Positions 18,024-26,480 of a stretch of DNA of 46,373 nucleotides are shown piece by piece; position 1 is the first letter of the stretch, and every line of letters starts with the position of its first letter. Below the pieces are notes generated by a model. The model saw only the letters and a program-made list of their open reading frames with translations, did no database searches and was not told the origin of the DNA. The stretch comes from Rhodomicrobium sp. R_RK_3. GTDB lineage: Bacteria; Pseudomonadota; Alphaproteobacteria; Rhizobiales; Rhodomicrobiaceae. Both the position numbers and the translations under genes were made by a program. The DNA lies in NCBI RefSeq assembly GCF_002198715.1, contig NZ_MWLK01000004.1, forward strand, positions 1-46,373, written 5' to 3'.

Positions 18024-20048
18024 ATGATGAAGCGTTTCACACGCTCCGAAGCGTTTCTGACGGCGGCCGGAAGCCTCGCGGCGGGCTATATCCGGCTGGT
18101 CGCGAAAAGCTCGCGCATCATCCGCGAACCGGACGGCCAGGAAGCCGAACTGCTCGCCGAAGCGCCCTTCATCGCCGCCATGTGGCACGGCCAGTTCCTG
18201 ATGATCCCGGCGATGTCGCCCAAGGGCCTCGACGTCAAATGCATGGTGGCGCGGCACGGCGACGGCGAGATCGTCGGGCGCGCCCTGCGCAGCTTCGGCC
18301 TCGACCTCATTCGCGGCGCGGGAGCGGGCAAGCGGCGCAAGGATCGCGGCGGCGCCCACGCCCTCCGGGCCGCGCTGACGACGCTCGCCGAAGGCACCAC
18401 GGTCGCCATGACGGCCGACATTCCGCCCGGCCCCGCCCGCCAGGCCGGCATGGGCATCGTCACCCTGGCGCGCCTGTCCGGGCGCCCGATCGTCCCCGTC
18501 GCCATCGCGACGAGCCGGTTCGCGACCGTCAACACCTGGAGCCGGTTCACGCTGAACCTGCCCTTCTCCAAGATCGCCGTGATCTCCGGCCCCAAGATCG
18601 AAGTCGCCCGCGACGCCGGCGAGACCGAGCTGGAAGCCGCCCGCGCCGCCGTCGAAGACGGCCTCAACCTCGCAACGCGCCGCGCTTATGAATTGGCCGG
18701 ACGCGACGCCGCCGCCGCGACCCCGGTCAGCGCGGGCGGCAGCGTCGCGCCTGGTCTGAGCCTCCGGGCCTATCGCACGATCAGCCGCGCCATCCATCCG
18801 GCGGCGGGCATGTTCCTGCGCCGCCGCAGCCAGCGCGGCAAGGAGGTGCCCGAGCGCCTGAACGAGCGCATGGGCATCGCCAGCCTCTCGCGCCCTGCTG
18901 GCACGCTGCTCTGGTTCCATGCGGCGAGCGTCGGTGAGACCAATGTCGTGCTGCCGCTGATCGAGGCCCTGCGCAAGGAGCGCCCCGATCTCGGCATCCT
19001 GCTGACCACCGTCACCGTGACGTCGGCCCGCATCGCCGCCGCGCGGCTGCCTAGCGGCGCGGTGCATCAATTCGTGCCACTGGACTCACCCGCCTTCGTG
19101 CAGCGCTTCCTCGACCATTGGCGCCCAAACATGGGCCTGTTCACTGAATCCGAGATCTGGCCGAACCTGATCCTCGACGCCGACCGCCGCCGCATTCCGC
19201 TCGCCCTGCTCAATGCGCGCATGTCCGACCGCTCCTTCAAGCGCTGGCTCAAAATGCCGGGCGTCAGCCGCCCGCTGTTCTCGCGCTTCGCGGTGGTGCT
19301 GGCGCAGAGCGACGGCCTCGCCAAGCGGCTGGCGACGCTCGGCGCGCGCAAGGTGATCTCGGCGGGGAACATCAAATTCGACTCGCCGCCCCCGCCGGTC
19401 GATCCGGCTGAATTGCAGCGCTTCAAGGCGATGGTCGCGGGACGGCCGATCTTCCTGGCCGCCAGCACCCACCCGGGCGAAGACGAGATCGTCGCCGAAG
19501 CGCATAAGGCGCTTAGCGCATCCTATCCCGGCCTGCTGACCGTGATCGTCCCCCGCCATCCCGAGCGCGGCGCCGACATCGCGGCGATGCTGGAGGCGCA
19601 GGGCCTCGCCGCCGCGCGCCGTTCGCAGGGCGCGGCGCTCGGCGCGGAAACCGCGATCTATGTCGGCGATACGGTCGGCGATCTCGGCATGTTCTACGCC
19701 GTCGCCCCGATCGCATTCATCGGCGGCTCGCTGGTGCCGCATGGCGGGCAGAACCCGATCGAGGCGGTAAAACTCGGCGCTGGCGTCGTCACCGGGCCGC
19801 ACTGGCATAATTTCCCCGAGGTGTATCAGGCGCTGGCGGAGCAGGGCGGCTGCCGCTTCGTCACCTCGCAGGAGGACCTGATCCACACCGCGCGGGCGCT
19901 GCTGGACGACCGGGCGAGCCTCGATCTGATGCGCGCGCGCGCGGAACGCACCGTCTCCGAACTCAGCGGCGCGCTCGGCCGCACGCTCGAGGCGCTGGAG
20001 CCGTTCCTGCCGCCCAAGCGTCCCACGGTGGCGGCCTATGCGTCTTGA
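18024..20048 (+). CDS. waaA: Fusion: lysophospholipid acyltransferase (DUF374) + Kdo transferase WaaA
   Basis: A 674-residue protein with two enzymes in one frame. Residues 1-225 are a DUF374-type lysophospholipid acyltransferase: FIAAMWHGQFLM (HG at 55-56), VARHGDGEIVGRALRSFG, RGGAHALRAAL and MTADIPPGPARQ. After a linker of about 20 residues rich in A, G, S and V, residues 245-674 are WaaA (3-deoxy-D-manno-octulosonate transferase). Signatures there are RGKEVPERLNERMG (catalytic Glu near 281), FHAASVGE, TESEIWPN (about 374-381) and the PHGGQNPIEA donor-binding loop. WaaA adds Kdo to lipid IVA at the inner membrane. The usual N-terminal membrane helix of WaaA is replaced by the acyltransferase. 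GAGGGAA precedes the ATG. lpxK overlaps the end by 11 bp. Confidence 0.88.
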   Translation: MMKRFTRSEAFLTAAGSLAAGYIRLVAKSSRIIREPDGQEAELLAEAPFIAAMWHGQFLMIPAMSPKGLDVKCMVARHGDGEIVGRALRSFGLDLIRGAGAGKRRKDRGGAHALRAALTTLAEGTTVAMTADIPPGPARQAGMGIVTLARLSGRPIVPVAIATSRFATVNTWSRFTLNLPFSKIAVISGPKIEVARDAGETELEAARAAVEDGLNLATRRAYELAGRDAAAATPVSAGGSVAPGLSLRAYRTISRAIHPAAGMFLRRRSQRGKEVPERLNERMGIASLSRPAGTLLWFHAASVGETNVVLPLIEALRKERPDLGILLTTVTVTSARIAAARLPSGAVHQFVPLDSPAFVQRFLDHWRPNMGLFTESEIWPNLILDADRRRIPLALLNARMSDRSFKRWLKMPGVSRPLFSRFAVVLAQSDGLAKRLATLGARKVISAGNIKFDSPPPPVDPAELQRFKAMVAGRPIFLAASTHPGEDEIVAEAHKALSASYPGLLTVIVPRHPERGADIAAMLEAQGLAAARRSQGAALGAETAIYVGDTVGDLGMFYAVAPIAFIGGSLVPHGGQNPIEAVKLGAGVVTGPHWHNFPEVYQALAEQGGCRFVTSQEDLIHTARALLDDRASLDLMRARAERTVSELSGALGRTLEALEPFLPPKRPTVAAYAS

Positions 20049-21075
20049 ACAGCCGAGCTGGTGGACCGGTTCGCGCCCGGCGGACCGGCTGAAAGCGGCG
20101 CTGCTCGCCCCCGCCGGCTGGGTCTATGGCGCGGCCGCCAATGCCCGCTTTGCCCTGGCGAGCCCTTACCGCTCCTCGCTGCCGGTCATATGCATCGGTA
20201 ATTTCACGGCAGGCGGCGCCGGCAAGACCCCGCTCGCCATCGCGATTGCCCGCATGGCGCGCGACTGGGGCGGCAGGCCCGCCTTCCTGACGCGCGGCTA
20301 TGGCGGCAGCATCGAGGGGCCGCACCGGGTCGATGCCTCCGTCGATGGGGCGGCCGAAGTCGGCGACGAGGCGCTGCTGCTCGCCCGCGCCGCCCCGACC
20401 TATCTCGCCCGCGACCGCGCGGACGGCGCGCGCGCCATCGAAGCGACCGGCGCCGACCTCATCATCATGGATGACGGCTTCCAGAACCCGTCTTTGCACA
20501 AGGATCTGGCCATCGTCGCGGTGGATGCGGGCGCGGGTCTCGGCAATGGCCGCGTGCTGCCCGCCGGGCCGCTGCGCGCGCCGCTCGGCGACCAGTTGAA
20601 GCGTGCTGGTGTGATCGTCTCCATCGGCCGCGAGCCCTGCGACCTGACCGGGCGCTCCGGCGCGGTGCCGCTGCTGCGCGGCCATATCAAGCCTTCCGGC
20701 GACACCGGCTGGCTGAAATCCTCGCCGATACTGGCCTTTTGCGGCATCGGCCGCCCGTCGAAATTCTTCGCCACTCTGACGAGCCTCGGCGCGGAGATCG
20801 CGGAGACTGTTCCCTTCCCCGATCACCACGCCTTCACCGGCCCCGAAGCCGCCGATCTGCTCGCCAAAGCCGCGCGCGCCGGAGCGACGCTGGTGACGAC
20901 CGAGAAAGACTGGGTACGCATCGACACCCGCGACCTGGCCCTTTCCGAGCTGAAGGCCAAGACCCGCACCCTTCCCATCGCCATCGAATTCGAAGCGGCC
21001 AGCCAGCCGATCCTGACGCATCTCCTGCTCAAGGCCATGGACCGCGACGCGGCGCCTGCCCCCGCGCCGCGATGA
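20038..21075 (+). CDS. lpxK: Tetraacyldisaccharide 4'-kinase
   Basis: A 345-residue kinase that phosphorylates the 4' position of the lipid A disaccharide to give lipid IVA, the substrate of WaaA. It has an N-terminal membrane-associated helix (LLAPAGWVYGAAANARFA), a Walker A GNFTAGGAGKTP (54-65), FLTRGYGG, VGDEALLLAR, IIMDDGFQN and FPDHHAFT, all LpxK signatures, and a normal length. The ATG lies 11 bp inside the end of the fusion gene, so the two are coupled. Product and consumer of the same intermediate are thus made from one transcript. Confidence 0.94.
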   Translation: MRLEQPSWWTGSRPADRLKAALLAPAGWVYGAAANARFALASPYRSSLPVICIGNFTAGGAGKTPLAIAIARMARDWGGRPAFLTRGYGGSIEGPHRVDASVDGAAEVGDEALLLARAAPTYLARDRADGARAIEATGADLIIMDDGFQNPSLHKDLAIVAVDAGAGLGNGRVLPAGPLRAPLGDQLKRAGVIVSIGREPCDLTGRSGAVPLLRGHIKPSGDTGWLKSSPILAFCGIGRPSKFFATLTSLGAEIAETVPFPDHHAFTGPEAADLLAKAARAGATLVTTEKDWVRIDTRDLALSELKAKTRTLPIAIEFEAASQPILTHLLLKAMDRDAAPAPAPR

Positions 21076-21099
21076 GAACCTTGCATCGAAGATCGTGAT

Positions 21100-22275
21100 C
21101 TAGCGCATTAATTCCTTCATCGCCCCGTCGATGCCCTCCAGCGTCAGCGGGTACATGCGGCCGCTCATCAACTGACCGATCAGCTCGATCGATGGGGTGT
21201 AATCCCATAGATGCGGTGCGACGGGGTTGAGCCAGACGGCGCTCTTATAGATCTGAGTGACGCGCTCCAGCCAGACGCCGCCGGGCTCCTCGTTCCAATG
21301 CTCGACCGAGCCGCCCGCCATGGCGATCTCATAGGGGCTCATCGAGGCGTCGCCGATGAAGATGACCTTGTAATCGGCGGGGTAGGTATGCAGCACGTCC
21401 CAGGTGGCGATGCGCTCGGCATGGCGGCGGGAGTTGTTGCGCCAGACGCCTTCATAGAGGCAGTTGTGGAAATAGAAATATTCCATGTGCTTGAACTCGG
21501 AGCGGGCGGCCGAGAACAGCTCCTGGGAGATTTTGACGTGCCAGTCCATCGAGCCGCCGACATCGAAGAACAGCAGCACCTTCACCGTGTTGCGCCGCTC
21601 GGGGCGGAATTCGAGGTCGAGAAAGCCGCTATGCGCAGTTGAGCGGATGGTCTTGTCGAGGTCGAGCTCTTCCGCCGCGCCCGCGCGCGCGAACTGGCGC
21701 AGGCGGCGCAGCGCCACCTTGATGTTGCGCGTGCCGAGCTCGACGCTGTCGTCCAGATCCTTGAACTCGCGCTTGTCCCAAACCTTGATGGCCCGGAAAT
21801 TGCGGTTGCTGTTCTGGCCGATGCGGATGCCGGCCGGATTGTAGCCGTGCGCGCCATAGGGCGAGGTGCCGCCGGTGCCGATCCATTTCGAGCCGCCCTG
21901 ATGGCGCCCCTTCTGCTCCTGGAGGCGCTTCATCAGCTCCTCCATGATCTTCTCCCAGCCGCCCAGCGCCTCGATCTGCGCCTTCTCCTCCTCGGTGAAC
22001 AGCCGCTCGGCCAAGTGGCGCAGCCATTCCTCGGGGATCGCGGCGTTGGCCGCCTCGCCCAGCGTTTCGATGCCCTTGAAGACGGAGGCGAAGACGCGGT
22101 CGAACTTGTCGAGATTGCGCTCGTCCTTCACCAGAGCTGTGCGCGAGAGATAGTAGAAATCCTCCATGCGCTTGTCGGCGAGGTCGGCCTGCAGCGCCTC
22201 CATCAGCGAGAGATATTCGCGCAGGCTGACGGGGATGCCGGCGTCGCGCAGACCGTGGAAGAAATTCACGAACAT
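21100..22275 (-). CDS. VWA domain protein, CoxE-like (COG3825 type)
   Basis: A 391-residue protein. The N-terminal half is helical (NFFHGLRDAGIPVSLREYLSLMEAL). The C-terminal half is a von Willebrand A fold with VLLFFDVGGSMDWHVKISQELFSAARSEFKHMEYFYFHN; DVGGS is the modified MIDAS of this family, with the first Asp and the Ser kept. It ends YPLTLEGIDGAMKELM. Such proteins usually sit beside a MoxR-type AAA+ ATPase and act with it in assembling or activating other proteins. Here no ATPase gene is nearby: the gene lies 9 bp after an unrecognised 789-residue membrane protein, suggesting an operon with it. Target unknown. Confidence 0.82.
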   Translation of the reverse strand: MFVNFFHGLRDAGIPVSLREYLSLMEALQADLADKRMEDFYYLSRTALVKDERNLDKFDRVFASVFKGIETLGEAANAAIPEEWLRHLAERLFTEEEKAQIEALGGWEKIMEELMKRLQEQKGRHQGGSKWIGTGGTSPYGAHGYNPAGIRIGQNSNRNFRAIKVWDKREFKDLDDSVELGTRNIKVALRRLRQFARAGAAEELDLDKTIRSTAHSGFLDLEFRPERRNTVKVLLFFDVGGSMDWHVKISQELFSAARSEFKHMEYFYFHNCLYEGVWRNNSRRHAERIATWDVLHTYPADYKVIFIGDASMSPYEIAMAGGSVEHWNEEPGGVWLERVTQIYKSAVWLNPVAPHLWDYTPSIELIGQLMSGRMYPLTLEGIDGAMKELMR

Positions 22276-22284
22276 CGTTTCGTC

Positions 22285-24654
22285 CTATCCCCGTAGCCAG
22301 GGGAAGCTGCGGATTTGCGGCGGCTTGGCCGCCATCTTGGTCTGCAATTCCATCACGCTCAAGGTCAGCTCGCCAGGGGCGTCGATGGGATCGGCGTCGG
22401 CGTCGTCTTGGGGCTCGCCGGTGGCGGGCTCCTCAGCGATGGGATCGGCGTCGGCGGCCACGGTTTCCTCCGGTGCGCCCTCCCCGATGCCAGACAGTTT
22501 AGCCAGAAGCGTCGGCGCTGTCTCGGGTGGGGGCGAAGGCGCAGCGGCGCGGTCGAGATAGGCGGCGATCTCCTCGGAGACGTAAGGCGGCAGCTCGGCG
22601 GGCGGTTCCTTGCGGCGCCCGAACATGCGGGCAAGCAGCGAGCGCGGTTTTTCGCGTGGGGTCTCGGCTTCGGCTGCGACAGGCAAGGGCTCGGACTCGA
22701 CGACCGCGACGGACGCGATTTTGGCAGGCTCTGGATCGGGCTGGACGCGGGCGACGGCGTCTTTCTTTGGGCGTAGCTGAGCCTTGGCCGACGGCGGCGG
22801 GGCGGGCGCGATGGGGGCGCTCTTGGCAAGGACAGGCGCGACTGGCTTTTGCCGTTCGCCCGGCGCTGGCCGCACCGGCTCGGATTGTTGCGGCCCCGTC
22901 TTGCCAACGACGATATCGGCCTTGGCCTCGCGAGGAGGGGACGGTTCGGGCCGGGCTGCCGCTGATTTCGCGAGTTCTACCGGCAGTTTCGGCGTGGCGG
23001 CGGGGGGCGTGACTGCCTTTCCACGCCATAGCCGCGCCAGCGCCGAGGGACGCGGCTCCGAGGGCACCACTTGGATCTTCGAGGCGGCGGGCGTGTCCTT
23101 TTGCTTGGCAGCCGTCTTCACGGCGGGCGGTGGGGCAATGATCGCAGGCTTGGCCGCCGATGTGGCGGGCGCGGCCACAATAGCCTTCGCAGGCGGCCCG
23201 ACCGGCTTCTGAGGCGCCGGCGCGGGTGCTTTCACAGGTGCCGGAACCGGGGTCGCGGGCTTGCCCTTCGCGCCCTTGGCGGGAGGCGGTGGCGCTTTCG
23301 GAGGCGCGGCCTTCGGCTTGGCGGCCTTCGCAGGAAACTTAGCCGCAACCGCCTCGGCAGGCAGCTTTGCCCACTTGCCGGCATCCTTGGCGTTCGCCGT
23401 CGCCCGTTTCCCCGGGGTCACCACATGTGCCGGAACCGGCCCGCGCCGATCCTCAGTCAAACCCCAATAGCCGAGCGCGCGCTGATAGGAGGCAAAAGCC
23501 GGTATATCCCGCCCGCGCACCGGCACCGGCGCGACGGCGGCCGCGGCGAGCGCCCAGGGCGTCGTCTGGCTCAGCGCGGCGTGGGTGCGCTGCACCCCGG
23601 CGATCAGATGCCCCAAACCGTTGACCGATCGCCGCATCAGCCAGATCGCGGCATTGGCCGAGGTCAGCCGCAGCCGCTCGGATCGTTCCGCCAATTCCAG
23701 CCGGGCGATGAATTGCCGCCCGCGCTCGGTCACTTCCGGCGCGCGGCGCAGCACCTGCTCGTATTTCGCCTGGAAATCATGGGCGGTGGCGAGGAAATCA
23801 TAATGCCGCCGCAACCCGGCCGCCCGTTCGCGCGCCGCCGTCGAGGCGCGGTCGAGTCCCACCGCGAGGCGCTGCGGCAATTGCTCCCGCGCCTGCCGCA
23901 ATTGCCCGGCACCGCGCGCCATTGTCTCGGAATCCCGCATCGTTCGCGCGATGTCGGCGGCGTAGAGGAAGAATTCCCGCCAGAACGCCCGCGCGGTCCG
24001 CACCGTCCGGGGCACCGCCCGCACCCAGGCGACCGGATAGGCCACGATTTCGGCCAGGGTCGGCAGCCGGTCCTTTTCCCGCGCGGCCCGGATCGCCTCA
24101 TCGAGCTCGGTGATGAAGCTCTCGGCATCGGCGCGCGCCAGCGACAGGCGCAGATCGATGACATCCTCACCGCTTGGCGCCTGCTTGAACAGCAGCGCGG
24201 CGGCCTCCTGGCGAAAGCGCTCATAGGCGCCCGGCTCGGAGAAGGCGGAGCCGAAACTGCCGAGATCCTCGACCAGCAGGATTTCGCTCGCCGCCCACAG
24301 GTCGCGCCGGATATGCAGGATTTCGCTGAGGGCGGCGTGGTCCTCGATGCCGAACGAGGCCTGCATCTGCACGCGCAGATTATTGACCTTATCGAAATAC
24401 CCGCTCTGCGCCTGGATGCGCTTCAGCAGCGCGTGCGTCGCGGCGGTCTGCCGCGCCGGATCGGCGGGCGGCTCAGCGCCGCGTACGGAGTCGAAAACGC
24501 CTTGCGCCTCGCGGGCGAAACCGGCTGCCCGCGAGGCTTGCTGGATCTGGCGGTGCTGCCGGCCATGCACGGAGCGCCGGTGCAGCCACCAAAGGCTGCA
24601 GCTCACGCCGAGCCACAGCGCGATGACGCCGCCGAATGACCAAAGCTCGTCCAT
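22285..24654 (-). CDS. Unrecognised membrane-anchored protein with long Pro/Ala/Lys-rich C-terminal region
   Basis: A 789-residue protein I do not recognise. One membrane helix near residues 8-26 (VIALWLGVSCSLWWLHRRS) is followed by a mostly helical, charged region to about 400, likely coiled coil or helical bundle (for example AREQLPQRLAVGLDRASTAARERAAGLRRHYDF). Residues about 410-780 are low complexity, rich in P, A and K. Two short motifs recur inside it, ALARLWRGK and LLARMFGRRK, each followed by a P-rich run, and could be docking sites. The start is typical of a membrane anchor with a cytoplasmic body. It is upstream of and 9 bp from the VWA gene. The high GC makes the reverse strand also open, but the membrane helix and helical segment support this frame. 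Confidence 0.65.
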   Translation of the reverse strand: MDELWSFGGVIALWLGVSCSLWWLHRRSVHGRQHRQIQQASRAAGFAREAQGVFDSVRGAEPPADPARQTAATHALLKRIQAQSGYFDKVNNLRVQMQASFGIEDHAALSEILHIRRDLWAASEILLVEDLGSFGSAFSEPGAYERFRQEAAALLFKQAPSGEDVIDLRLSLARADAESFITELDEAIRAAREKDRLPTLAEIVAYPVAWVRAVPRTVRTARAFWREFFLYAADIARTMRDSETMARGAGQLRQAREQLPQRLAVGLDRASTAARERAAGLRRHYDFLATAHDFQAKYEQVLRRAPEVTERGRQFIARLELAERSERLRLTSANAAIWLMRRSVNGLGHLIAGVQRTHAALSQTTPWALAAAAVAPVPVRGRDIPAFASYQRALGYWGLTEDRRGPVPAHVVTPGKRATANAKDAGKWAKLPAEAVAAKFPAKAAKPKAAPPKAPPPPAKGAKGKPATPVPAPVKAPAPAPQKPVGPPAKAIVAAPATSAAKPAIIAPPPAVKTAAKQKDTPAASKIQVVPSEPRPSALARLWRGKAVTPPAATPKLPVELAKSAAARPEPSPPREAKADIVVGKTGPQQSEPVRPAPGERQKPVAPVLAKSAPIAPAPPPSAKAQLRPKKDAVARVQPDPEPAKIASVAVVESEPLPVAAEAETPREKPRSLLARMFGRRKEPPAELPPYVSEEIAAYLDRAAAPSPPPETAPTLLAKLSGIGEGAPEETVAADADPIAEEPATGEPQDDADADPIDAPGELTLSVMELQTKMAAKPPQIRSFPWLRG

Positions 24655-24765
24655 TAGCGCAAATCATGCCCCCGAACCTGCCGGCCGGAGTGTAAGGCCA
24701 AGGGCAGGGCGATGGAAGACGCGCGGCGCGCCTGGGGAAAAGCCGCCGCGCGGCTGAAATCCGCG

Positions 24766-25749
24766 TCAGCTCAGCTTCTTGCGGCTCGCGCGCTGGAGTT
24801 CGGATTCGGTCTCGTCGGCCGCGCCGAAATGGCCCAGATAGCGCGCCGTGATAGCCTCGACCGGCAGGATGATCAGCACATCGGTGGTGCCGAACTGGCG
24901 GTCGATCACGGCGCCGTCGCCGATATAGGCGCCGAGCCGCAAATAGCCCTTGATCAGCGGCGGCATGCCCTTCAGGGCGAGCTTGGGGTCGATGTCCTTG
25001 GCGGGCATCATGTTCATGTTCACATAGAGCCGGTCATGCGCCTTGACCCGCCATTCCTTCGGCGCCAGCGAATTGTGGTGCAGGAAGCTCAGCGCCATGG
25101 CGTGGCGCTTGGGATCGACGCCCGGGAAGCTGGCGCAGCCGATCATCACATCGGCGCCCTGTTCGCGCACATAGGTCCAGATGCCGTGCCAGAGCAGTTC
25201 CACGGTGCGGCGGTTGCGATACGCCTTGAGCACGCAGGAGCGGCCCATCTCGACGAACTCATAATCGCGCGACTTGGCGGCCAGCAGCGGATTGATGTCG
25301 TATTCGCCCTGGCTGTAGAAGCCGCCATTGGCCTGGGCCATGTCCTGGCGCAGCACGCGGTAGGTGCCGACGACGCGCGGCCGCTTGCGCCAGGGCTGCT
25401 TGCCGGTGGCGACGAGATCGCCGTGATCGACGACGAGCAGGTGCTCGCAGATTTCGTCATAGGGGTCTTCGTCGCGGCGGGAGATCATCGCCGAGGCGTT
25501 GGGGATGGCGTCCATCTCCTCGTAAAACACCTCATAGCGCAGCTTTTGCGCCCGGCGCAGGTCGCCGCGCGAGCGGGCAAGGCGCACTTCCAGATTGCCG
25601 ATGCGCCCGTAGATCTTGGGCATCCGCCCGATCGGAATGATCGGCATCCGCTTGCCGCGCTTGTTGCGGAAAGGCAGGAAGAATGGCGGCAAGCCCCTGA
25701 GCGCGCGCGGACGGAATCGACTGACGATGCGCCGAGGACTTAAGATCAT
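24766..25749 (-). CDS. olsB: L-ornithine N(alpha)-acyltransferase (OlsB-like), GNAT fold
   Basis: A 327-residue acyl-ACP-dependent N-acyltransferase of the OlsB family, which makes lyso-ornithine lipid, a phosphorus-free membrane lipid precursor. Signatures: LEVRLARSRGDLRRAQKLRYEVFYEEMDA, DEICEHLLVVDH, VVGTYRVLRQDMA, EFVEMGRSCVLKAYRNRRTVELLWHGIW, IGCASFPGVDP and LPPLIKGYLRLGAYIGDGAVID-like. The frame opens at 25770, but the ATG at 25749 has GGGAG at good spacing and is preferred. OlsA, which completes ornithine lipid, is not adjacent; the LPLAT domain at 18024 is a different family. The strongly basic N-terminus may be a membrane contact. Confidence 0.85.
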   Translation of the reverse strand: MILSPRRIVSRFRPRALRGLPPFFLPFRNKRGKRMPIIPIGRMPKIYGRIGNLEVRLARSRGDLRRAQKLRYEVFYEEMDAIPNASAMISRRDEDPYDEICEHLLVVDHGDLVATGKQPWRKRPRVVGTYRVLRQDMAQANGGFYSQGEYDINPLLAAKSRDYEFVEMGRSCVLKAYRNRRTVELLWHGIWTYVREQGADVMIGCASFPGVDPKRHAMALSFLHHNSLAPKEWRVKAHDRLYVNMNMMPAKDIDPKLALKGMPPLIKGYLRLGAYIGDGAVIDRQFGTTDVLIILPVEAITARYLGHFGAADETESELQRASRKKLS

Positions 25750-26215
25750 GCGTTTCTCCCAATGTGCCATTCAGGCAGGCAGGCCAAGTGCCGCGCGCGA
25801 AACAGCGGCGGTTTCCGGCTGTCTTGGCTCCTCGCGCGTGGCAGCCATAGGGCGGGCCAAGCCGGAGCGTCAATCAATTTCAGGTCGGGAAGGCGTTTCT
25901 TCTTAAAGGCTTTGGGGCCCATGCCAACGGTCGCTCTGGTTGCTGGACAGGCCCTCGCGCGTGCAAGATGCTCACACAATTCCCCATAGCTGAAACGTAA
26001 GGAGATCTTATCTTAATCGGGCCGGTAATGTTAGTTTTTCTTAAGCTTGACGCCTCGCTAGCGGCTCGCCGGCAAATATTACGGGAAAACCCGTAGCCAT
26101 TTGAGGTTTTTCTGGACAGCCCGATTTTACCGCCGCGGGCGGCTTGCCGGGGCCGTCAAACGCATTTAGCCTGACCCCGGCGTGGCGGCAAGGGGATTGC
26201 GACAAAGGGATGCGA
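25750..26215. other. Intergenic region upstream of olsB and the Trm112-like gene
   Basis: About 465 bases between divergent genes. AT-richer patch at 25990-26050 (TTAGTTTTTCTTAAGC) may hold promoters. A perfect hairpin, TACGGG-AAAA-CCCGTA, lies at 26080-26095 with no T-tract. No coding sequence recognised; short frames here have no domain signature. Confidence 0.5.
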
Positions 26216-26413
26216 ATGAGCGAATTGGCCGACCAGAGTAACGCCGTGGACCCGCGCCTGCTGGAGGTGCTGGTCTGCCCGCTGACGAAGACCAATCTGC
26301 GCTATGACCGCGAGCGCCAGGAGCTGATCAGCGAGTCCGCCAAGCTGGCCTATCCGATCCGCGAGGGCGTGCCGATCATGCTGCCGGACGAGGCGCGCAA
26401 GCTGGAGGACTGA
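26216..26413 (+). CDS. Trm112 family protein (YcaR-like)
   Basis: A 65-residue protein of the Trm112/YcaR family: [51 protein letters not shown]. The bacterial form keeps CP near residue 21 but lacks the full zinc cysteine set, as usual in this group. Eukaryotic Trm112 is a methyltransferase partner; the bacterial role is not established. The ATG at 26216 is chosen because AAAGGGA lies 6 nt upstream; an ATG two codons earlier also exists. Confidence 0.88.
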   Translation: MSELADQSNAVDPRLLEVLVCPLTKTNLRYDRERQELISESAKLAYPIREGVPIMLPDEARKLED

Positions 26414-26480
26414 CCAGGGGGCGGCAGCACAAAGGGAGACCGAATCAGGATCATCGGCGAGAACAAGGCCCGCCGCACCC

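Noticed and set aside
17907-19070. 387-codon minus-strand frame opposite the LPLAT/WaaA fusion
   Set aside because: Antisense shadow of a gene with full family signatures on the plus strand.
23071-24639. 522-codon plus-strand frame opposite the 789-residue gene
   Set aside because: Arg/Gly-rich translation with no membrane or domain pattern; the minus-strand frame has a membrane helix, coherent helical segments and operon spacing with the VWA gene.
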